Shown: piece after piece, positions 7,110 through 11,568 of the stretch
How the letters are laid out: each line of letters opens with the position of its first letter
How positions within the stretch are numbered: the stretch's first letter is position 1
NCBI GenBank assembly: GCA_012522165.1
Contig: JAAYKZ010000130.1
Location: 1 to 11,568 of the forward strand
DNA: 11,568 nucleotides
DNA from: Clostridiales bacterium
Lineage (GTDB): Bacteria > Bacillota > Clostridia > Caldicoprobacterales > UBA3941
Direction: 5' to 3'
Notes under the pieces: model-generated
The model's database searches: none
Told to the model about the DNA's origin: nothing
What the model saw: only the letters and a program-made list of their open reading frames with translations
Translations under genes and position numbers: made by a program

Positions 7110-8091
7110 GTTCACCACTTCCTTGTATTTTCATCAGCAAATTCTCTATGGTTAATTGAAAATTTGCACGAGACTTTAACAACTTTTTGCTTTGTTCTAT
7201 GTTTTCTATAATACATTGTATATTAGGGATTGTAAAGCTATTGGCTAAATACTCTAGATGGGATATTTTGTCGCCATTTACAATTATTCTCTTTAAGTTG
7301 CCCTGCTTTAATACTAATACATCCCTTAGCAATAATTCTATCATATCCAATATCTCTACAGCATTGTCTCTTCTATCCAGGAAGTAGTCTATATATCCCA
7401 TGGCTTGTGCAATTGAGCTTTCCGAAAGCTTGGTTAAAAGCTCCAGACACTCATCTCGCATTTGATGATATTCCTGAGATGCTGCCAACTCTAGCCCTCT
7501 ACCAGGAATCCCATGAGCTAACTTAGCAAAGACCAATGCCTTATCATGAGGTATCTGAACTCGTGATTTAATAATTTCCCCTATTTGCTGTGCAGTTAAT
7601 GGAGGTATCCTTATTATCTGACATCTAGATACTATCGTAGGTAGTAAGCTAGCTAAATTCTCCGCCAGTATAATAATAACTGCATGTTCAGGAGGTTCTT
7701 CCAGGGTTTTTAAAAATGCGTTTTGGGCCTGGGGATTCATTGTGTCCCCTTTTTCTATAATATATATCTTCCTCTGGCTTTGGAAGGGTTTTATGGATAT
7801 ATCTTTCCTCAGTTCCCTAATAGAATCTACCCTTATAATATTGGATTGATTTTCTAGCCTAATAATATCAGGATGGTTGCCAGACTCTACCTGTCTGCAG
7901 GATTTACATGTATTGCAAGGCTTATCTATTCCTTCACATAGCAACATTTTTGCAAAATAATTTGATATGGTTTTCTTACCAGCACCAGCAGGACCAGTAA
8001 ATATATAAGAATGAACAATCCTACCACTATCCATTATGTTTCTTAGCCTCCGGATTAGGGCGGATTGTCCAGTAATATCAAGGCTATTCAT
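7081..8091 (-). CDS. holB: DNA polymerase III delta' subunit
   Basis: The 336-residue product has the AAA+ clamp-loader layout. Walker A is GPAGAGKKT at 33-41. The zinc module has C52, C59, C62 and C65 in C-x6-C-x2-C-x2-C spacing. A Walker-B-like IYIIEKGD (109-116) is followed by the typical NAFLKTLEEPP (124-134) and the SRC motif at 155-157. Delta' is the stator of the clamp loader that places the sliding clamp on DNA with delta and tau/gamma. The Walker B is IEKGD rather than the acidic DEAD/DEAA form of active ATPase subunits, as common for delta'. AAGGAGAG lies 8 nt before the ATG at 8091. The gene follows yaaR by 25 nt and its last codons overlap the ricT start, so the two are translationally linked. 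Synteny with B. subtilis supports the call. Confidence 0.94.
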   Translation of the reverse strand: MNSLDITGQSALIRRLRNIMDSGRIVHSYIFTGPAGAGKKTISNYFAKMLLCEGIDKPCNTCKSCRQVESGNHPDIIRLENQSNIIRVDSIRELRKDISIKPFQSQRKIYIIEKGDTMNPQAQNAFLKTLEEPPEHAVIIILAENLASLLPTIVSRCQIIRIPPLTAQQIGEIIKSRVQIPHDKALVFAKLAHGIPGRGLELAASQEYHQMRDECLELLTKLSESSIAQAMGYIDYFLDRRDNAVEILDMIELLLRDVLVLKQGNLKRIIVNGDKISHLEYLANSFTIPNIQCIIENIEQSKKLLKSRANFQLTIENLLMKIQGSGEHAQSSRSTV

Positions 8092-8116
8092 TTTATTTCT
8101 CTCCTTAAGATGTACA

Positions 8117-8572
8117 TTAAAGCATCATATCTAACAGCAGCCCCCTAATATCATCTATATAACTGAGTATTTTTATATGATCCGTTTGGGAGCTTAGCAC
8201 CTCTTTAGTAAGAGCTTCAATATTATCATCTACTTTTTTTACTAAAGCATAGATATGATGTCTTCCGCTTCGATCTAAATAGTTATCTTTATTAAATTGC
8301 AGCATCTGTCTTACGGAGATATCAAGAAACTGAGCTATCATCTTTTTGTACAGCATTAAATCTTCTAAGGTTACCCTATCTGCTAGCTTCTGACCCTGCT
8401 CTTTTATATTATCCATCAGCAAAGCTAGCTTTTCCTTCAGGGATCTGTATTGGTTATCATGCAAAAAGCTGTCAAAGGATTTGCCCTGAGCAGTATTTAC
8501 AGGACTATTAATACCCCTAGCCCCTCCAGCACCATGGCCTTTGGGACGGCTGTCAGCTTTTTGTATTCTCAT
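8117..8572 (-). CDS. yaaR: YaaR family protein (DUF327), function unknown
   Basis: The protein has 151 residues: a basic, Gly-rich, probably disordered N-terminus (about 1-30), then a mostly helical body. The part around ADRVTLEDLMLYKKMIAQFL (64-83) and the C-terminal DDIRGLLLDML-type end are typical of YaaR. No catalytic motif, signal peptide or membrane segment is visible, so it should be cytoplasmic. No function has been firmly assigned to the family; it is known mainly for constant position between darA and holB, the same here. Its ATG overlaps the darA TGA in an ATGA junction (8569-8572), and GAGGAG inside the darA end is the ribosome site, so the two are translationally coupled. Confidence 0.88.
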   Translation of the reverse strand: MRIQKADSRPKGHGAGGARGINSPVNTAQGKSFDSFLHDNQYRSLKEKLALLMDNIKEQGQKLADRVTLEDLMLYKKMIAQFLDISVRQMLQFNKDNYLDRSGRHHIYALVKKVDDNIEALTKEVLSSQTDHIKILSYIDDIRGLLLDMML

Positions 8573-8898
8573 ATCTTACGAAACTCCTCAACATCAACCA
8601 CAAATACTGTGGCGCCTCCTACCGTTACTTCAACGGGATAAGGTACATACATGCCAGTTGCCCCACCCATAGGTGATGGTGAAGTAGCCACCTGTTTACG
8701 GCTTTTGCATACCTGTTCAATAATATTCATAGCATTTTCCAGCCTCTCATTGTCCACACCAATTAAGAGAGTAGTATTGCCTGATCTTAAAAATCCACCA
8801 GTGGTAGCTAACTTAGTAACACCGTATCCAGCCTTCATTAATTTTGAAATAAGCTTTTGAGAATCCTCGTCCTGAACTACCGCAATTATTAATTTCAT
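8569..8898 (-). CDS. darA: PII-like cyclic di-AMP receptor DarA (YaaQ/PstA)
   Basis: The 109-residue size and sequence match the PII-like c-di-AMP receptor family throughout: MKLIIAVVQDEDS at 1-13, VTKLATTGGFLRSGNTT at 27-43, SPMGG at 75-79, and YVPYPVEVTVGGATVFV at 84-100. These trimeric cytosolic proteins bind one c-di-AMP per subunit interface; the downstream target is still unclear. Residues known to contact ligand that are kept here are T28, F36, L37, N41, G47 and F99. Positions 24 and 26, Asn and Arg in S. aureus PstA and B. subtilis DarA as I recall them, are both Gly here. AAGGAGGT lies about 9 nt before the ATG. A promoter in the end of tmk (8969-8997) and a 5' leader with an 11-nt palindrome precede it. 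Confidence 0.95.
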   Translation of the reverse strand: MKLIIAVVQDEDSQKLISKLMKAGYGVTKLATTGGFLRSGNTTLLIGVDNERLENAMNIIEQVCKSRKQVATSPSPMGGATGMYVPYPVEVTVGGATVFVVDVEEFRKI

Positions 8899-8940
8899 AC
8901 CGGGAATACCTCCTTATTTTTTAATTTTGGGGATTTAAAT

Positions 8941-8951
8941 GTTAGCCTAAC
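8941..8951. promoter_or_regulatory. 11-nt perfect palindrome in the darA leader
   Basis: GTTAGCCTAAC reads as two 5-nt arms round a single central base. It lies about 11-21 nt downstream of the start predicted for the promoter at 8969-8997, where a bound protein would block elongation or initiation. It could equally be chance in A/T-rich DNA. No operator family is recognised. Confidence 0.3.
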
Positions 8952-8968
8952 GATACTTTTGTACGTAT

Positions 8969-8997
8969 ATTATATACTATTTTCCATACCTAGACAA
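8969..8997 (-). promoter_or_regulatory. Internal sigma-A promoter for darA-yaaR-holB-ricT
   Basis: On the minus strand TTGTCT (8997-8992, four of six), a 17-nt spacer and a perfect TATAAT (8974-8969) overlap the last codons and stop of tmk. The start near 8962 gives a leader of about 63 nt before darA. This would let the darA half of the cluster be expressed apart from gin, the decarboxylase and tmk. Confidence 0.68.
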
Positions 8998-9609
8998 TTG
9001 TTCAATTTCATTAATTATTTGATAATGAATCTCCTGTATATCAGCCTCTGCATTAATCCGTTTGAATCTGTCTGGGTATCTGGAACACAGCATACAAAAT
9101 CCCTGGTATACTTTTTTATGAAAAGCTATATCCTCCAGCTCCAATCTATCTGCTTTTCTGCCTCTTCCCATTCCTCTCTTTAATCCTATCTCAGGATCAA
9201 TATCAAAAAATAATGTCAGATCAGGAACAATTCCCTGAAGGGCCACTTTATTTATCTCTTCAACTATTTCAATTCCCAAGTTTCTACCTACCCCTTGATA
9301 GGCAATACTGGAATCTACGAATCTATCACATAAGACTATCTTTCCTTGAGCTAAAGCAGGCTTTATGAGCTGGGCCACATGCTGAGCTCTAGATGCCGCA
9401 TACAACAGCATTTCTGTTACGGGATTCATCTCCTCATATTTAGTATCTAAAATAATTTCCCTTATGGCTTCGCTTATAGGCGTTCCTCCCGGCTCACGGG
9501 TAACCAGTATATCATATCCTTTTTTTATTAAGTACTCCTTTAATAAGTTTATCTGAGTTGTTTTTCCCGACCCATCGGGACCTTCAAAAGTTATAAAATA
9601 TCCCTTCAT
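8977..9609 (-). CDS. tmk: Thymidylate kinase
   Basis: The 210-residue enzyme phosphorylates dTMP to dTDP with ATP, a required step in dTTP supply. The P-loop GPDGSGKT is at 10-17, the TREPGGT motif at 37-43, and the DRF motif at 95-97 followed by SSIAYQG (100-106). The lid near 146-156 is rich in Arg/Gly/Lys (GMGRGRKADRL). Its arginines lie in the lid while the P-loop lacks the extra Arg, the pattern of type II (E. coli/Gram-positive) enzymes. Length is normal for the family. AGGAGT lies about 8 nt before the ATG at 9609. A 129-nt gap separates it from the decarboxylase gene upstream; its end overlaps the darA promoter. Confidence 0.96.
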   Translation of the reverse strand: MKGYFITFEGPDGSGKTTQINLLKEYLIKKGYDILVTREPGGTPISEAIREIILDTKYEEMNPVTEMLLYAASRAQHVAQLIKPALAQGKIVLCDRFVDSSIAYQGVGRNLGIEIVEEINKVALQGIVPDLTLFFDIDPEIGLKRGMGRGRKADRLELEDIAFHKKVYQGFCMLCSRYPDRFKRINAEADIQEIHYQIINEIEQLSRYGK

Positions 9610-9674
9610 TCTTATGTACTCCTATCTATATATACATATTCCAAATTACTAACATTTATTAGTTGCTAGCTATA

Positions 9675-9680
9675 ATTATA
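9675..9680 (-). promoter_or_regulatory. Possible -10 element before tmk
   Basis: The 129-nt gap before tmk holds a perfect minus-strand TATAAT (9680-9675) inside an A/T-rich symmetric stretch. The hexamer expected 16-18 nt upstream is poor (TCCAAT region), so this is at best a weak promoter. Nothing else is recognised in the gap. Confidence 0.25.
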
Positions 9681-9738
9681 AAAGCTATTTAAAGATAATT
9701 GGACTTATTGTGCTAGTTAAACAGGACATTATTCCGTC

Positions 9739-11166
9739 TTACTCCTCAACTACATCAATATAATTTCCTTGATCTACCCCAAACAGGGTTCCTCCCTTTT
9801 TATGTATGGATATTAGCTCTTCAATCCCATCCTTTTCAATAAGCTCTCCTGGGCAATATCTAGGTATCCCTAGCGGATACGCACCTATAGTGCCTGCAGC
9901 TATTCTGCCCTGGCTTTCTTTTAGAGGAATCTTTTGTATTTTACTATAAAAAGCCTGTCTCGGCGACATCATTTGTTTGGGTATTTCCCGGGAAATCGAC
10001 ATTGGGAAATGAATGTTTACATTTTTTCTATGTTTTTCCCAAAGATTTTGACAGGCTTGTACTATTTTTTGTAAGTCTGACCTAGTATCTGCTACAGTAC
10101 ATATTAGTACTCCATAGCGATGATCCGACATTTCAAGTTGAAGTCCTTCTTCATCCCTTAAAATCTTCTCAGCTTGGTAGCCTGTCAGTCCTAGTCCTTT
10201 AAAGTCCAATACCAAACGGGTAGGATCCAAGGCCCTAACCTCTGGCCAAATAGATTTACTTATATTATCAATGCCCATTTCTTTGAGCTGATGGCGTACA
10301 TTTTCCAAATTATCCATGAGATTATATAACAAATCATGCCCTTTAGTATCCATAACATATCTAGCCCAATCCAAAGAAGCCATAAATATATAGGATGGGC
10401 TGCTTGTCTGATTCATGGATAGTATTCTGGATACTCTGTCCTTATCAACTCTATTGCCTTTTAGATGGAGATAGGCTGTTTGAGTAAAGGAGGGCAGAGT
10501 TTTATGAGCACTATGAACCCATAGGTCAGCCCCTAATTGACCTGCTGAAGAAGGCAACCTGGGATTAAAAGGAAAATGGGCTCCATGAGCCTCATCCACC
10601 AACAATACTTTACCTGCTCTATGAACAATGTGGGCAATTTCCTCTACACTAGGGCACATTCCATAATAGTTTGGGCTGACCAGCAGTACTCCCTGAACAT
10701 TGGGATTACGGCCTAAGGCCTCTTCTATTGCCTGGGGAGAGACTTGAGTAACCAGTTCCCTATCTTTATCATATTTGGGTAATATATAAACGGGAGAAAT
10801 ATCCCCAATAATTAAGGCATTTACTACGGATTTGTGACAATTGCGTGGTACTATCAGACTGCTTCCTGGAGGACAGGCAGCCAGAATCATTGCATGAATT
10901 CCGCTAGTGGATCCGTTTACTAAAAACCAAGTTTGATCCGAACCAAAGGCCTTGGATGCTAACCTTTGAGCATCATATATTGCCCCTTGGGGACTATGTA
11001 AATTATCCAATCCCGGCACTTCAGTAACATCTATTTGAGCAAGGTTATCTAAAATTTCACTACTAAATCCTTGCCCTCCCTTGTGTCCAGGCATATGATA
11101 CCTGGTTATATCTTTTTTTATGTACTCAAAAAGTGCCTCTACCAATGGCATTTGCTTTTCTTTCAA
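9739..11166 (-). CDS. PLP-dependent Orn/Lys/Arg decarboxylase family protein (YaaO-like)
   Basis: The 475-residue protein has the fold-type I decarboxylase layout. An N-terminal RYHMPGHKGG is at 22-31, phosphate-binding NGSTSG at 84-89, and the aspartate/histidine VDEAHGAHF at 190-198. The PLP lysine is K222 in SAHKTLPSFTQT, and the C-terminal domain has AYPLGIPRYCPGELI near 434-448. It is the short form without the N-terminal wing domain of E. coli inducible decarboxylases, matching B. subtilis YaaO and SpeA. It likely decarboxylates lysine, arginine or ornithine in polyamine synthesis; the substrate cannot be read from sequence. The TTG at 11166 is the start: GGAGGT lies about 6-7 nt upstream, while the first ATG (codon 6) is too far from it. 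Position next to tmk is the same as for yaaO in Bacillus. Confidence 0.9.
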   Translation of the reverse strand: MKEKQMPLVEALFEYIKKDITRYHMPGHKGGQGFSSEILDNLAQIDVTEVPGLDNLHSPQGAIYDAQRLASKAFGSDQTWFLVNGSTSGIHAMILAACPPGSSLIVPRNCHKSVVNALIIGDISPVYILPKYDKDRELVTQVSPQAIEEALGRNPNVQGVLLVSPNYYGMCPSVEEIAHIVHRAGKVLLVDEAHGAHFPFNPRLPSSAGQLGADLWVHSAHKTLPSFTQTAYLHLKGNRVDKDRVSRILSMNQTSSPSYIFMASLDWARYVMDTKGHDLLYNLMDNLENVRHQLKEMGIDNISKSIWPEVRALDPTRLVLDFKGLGLTGYQAEKILRDEEGLQLEMSDHRYGVLICTVADTRSDLQKIVQACQNLWEKHRKNVNIHFPMSISREIPKQMMSPRQAFYSKIQKIPLKESQGRIAAGTIGAYPLGIPRYCPGELIEKDGIEELISIHKKGGTLFGVDQGNYIDVVEE

Positions 11167-11196
11167 AAAACAACCTCCACACTTAAATATCTACTA

Positions 11197-11382
11197 CTAT
11201 TTATCCTGATGACTATAGCATAATAAACGTTTTATTCCTTCTTTGTACTTTAAATAATCCTGGTGATCAGTTTTTGTTCCTATAATCTTTTTCTCACAAT
11301 CTTCACAAATATTGTTATTTTTTAGAATAAGATTTGCTTTGGTAATCTTTTTGCACATACAGCATTCAATTATATCTATCAT
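11197..11382 (-). CDS. csfB: Gin/CsfB-like anti-sigma-G zinc protein
   Basis: The 61-residue protein has two C-x2-C pairs (C7/C10 and C26/C29), plus C8 and C55, in the arrangement of the Gin family, and a Lys-rich helical C-terminus. In B. subtilis, Gin (CsfB) binds zinc, blocks sigma-G in the forespore until engulfment ends and also acts on sigma-E. Its gene there lies a short way upstream of yaaO and tmk, as here. That context is the main support, since so short a zinc-ribbon could be another rubredoxin-like or unrelated protein. The ATG at 11382 is preceded by GGGGCGGTG, a moderate ribosome site, and it ends 30 nt before the decarboxylase start. It implies a spore-former. Confidence 0.8.
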   Translation of the reverse strand: MIDIIECCMCKKITKANLILKNNNICEDCEKKIIGTKTDHQDYLKYKEGIKRLLCYSHQDK

Positions 11383-11411
11383 TTTTACACCGCCCCATGG
11401 AATAACTTTGG

Positions 11412-11440
11412 ATTATATAAGGGATTGCCAGTTTTTACTA
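11412..11440 (-). promoter_or_regulatory. Weak candidate promoter before gin
   Basis: On the minus strand TATAAT (11417-11412) lies 17 nt from TAGTAA (11440-11435, three of six), giving a leader near 22 nt. In B. subtilis csfB is transcribed by sigma-F; I could not find a convincing sigma-F or sigma-G box in 11383-11568, although GAATAAAAT near 11440-11450 on the minus strand resembles a sigma-F -10. The rest of the stretch shows no structured RNA or complete gene. Confidence 0.3.
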
Positions 11441-11547
11441 TTTTATTCTAATTGATGCTATATAGTGCAAGCATCTCAAGAGTTTTTAATAAATGCCACT
11501 AATTTATCACTGGGTTCAAATAATATCCTGTAGCTCTTGTCTTGTGA

Positions 11548-11568
11548 TTAAAAGGCTACTACCCAAGC
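11548..11568 (-). other. Possible tail of an upstream gene (unresolved)
   Basis: Minus-strand frame from the right edge reads AWVVAF then TAA (stop at 11550-11548), a hydrophobic end that could close a membrane protein such as BofA, often found upstream in related genomes. Six codons are too few to assign anything, and another frame there also stays open for 16 codons (LGSSLLITRQELQDII). Confidence 0.15.

Noticed and set aside
7110..7118. GTG start of ricT at 7118 (three extra residues)
   Set aside because: The AAGGAA ribosome site would touch this GTG with no spacing; ATG 7109 has the right distance and agrees with the B. subtilis protein.
6520..7387. Open frames on the plus strand across ricT and holB
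   Set aside because: They lie antisense to two strongly conserved genes, have no ribosome site and no recognisable domain.
8450..9183. Open frames on the plus strand across yaaR, darA and tmk
   Set aside because: Antisense shadows of conserved genes with no ribosome site or family resemblance.
11475..11545. Frame reading SQDKSYRILFEPSDKLVAF as a protein end
   Set aside because: It is closed off upstream by a stop at 11550-11548 and has no start codon or ribosome site; too short to support.
1..11568. A hidden defence system, prophage, transposon or integrated element
   Set aside because: Every gene has a housekeeping, envelope or sporulation assignment, the right half keeps the order known from Bacillus, and no transposase, integrase, direct-repeat ends or tRNA is seen.

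Overview
The window reads as ordinary chromosomal DNA from a low-GC, anaerobic, spore-forming Firmicute (Clostridia). The reasons are A/T-rich intergenic DNA, strong AGGAGG-type ribosome sites, a clostridial 2[4Fe-4S] ferredoxin, a Gin/CsfB anti-sigma-G protein, and the gene order gin - lysine/arginine-decarboxylase-like - tmk - darA - yaaR - holB - ricT known from Bacillus subtilis and relatives. Species cannot be fixed from the sequence alone.

Layout, left to right. (1) 1-1981, minus strand: a probable vanZ-like / ccdA / TlpA-thioredoxin operon. The CcdA and TlpA pair would carry reducing power across the membrane; the TlpA gene runs off the left edge. (2) 2020-2098: a divergent promoter region serving that operon and, on the plus strand, an LCP (LytR-CpsA-Psr) cell-wall ligase gene (2148-3149). 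(3) 3164-3207: a near-perfect bidirectional terminator between lcp and the convergent gene 3214-5706, which encodes a secreted SpoIID/LytB-type protein with five C-terminal SH3b repeats. (4) 5920-6090: a 56-residue 2[4Fe-4S] ferredoxin with its own promoter and terminator. (5) 6204-11382, minus strand: the conserved cluster read as gin, PLP decarboxylase, tmk, darA (c-di-AMP receptor), yaaR, holB and ricT. darA/yaaR overlap by 4 nt and holB/ricT by 29 nt. A good sigma-A-type promoter buried in the end of tmk can drive the darA-yaaR-holB-ricT part alone.

Together the window links envelope building and remodelling (LCP, SpoIID/SH3b), extracytoplasmic thiol redox (CcdA/TlpA), DNA precursor supply and replication (Tmk, HolB), c-di-AMP sensing (DarA) and sporulation/development control (Gin, RicT). 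I found no mobile element, CRISPR array, tRNA, rRNA or clear novel system. The points most worth a second look are the internal darA promoter with its leader dyad, the apparently altered ligand pocket of DarA, the acidic tail of RicT next to a ferredoxin gene, and the repeated SH3b block.
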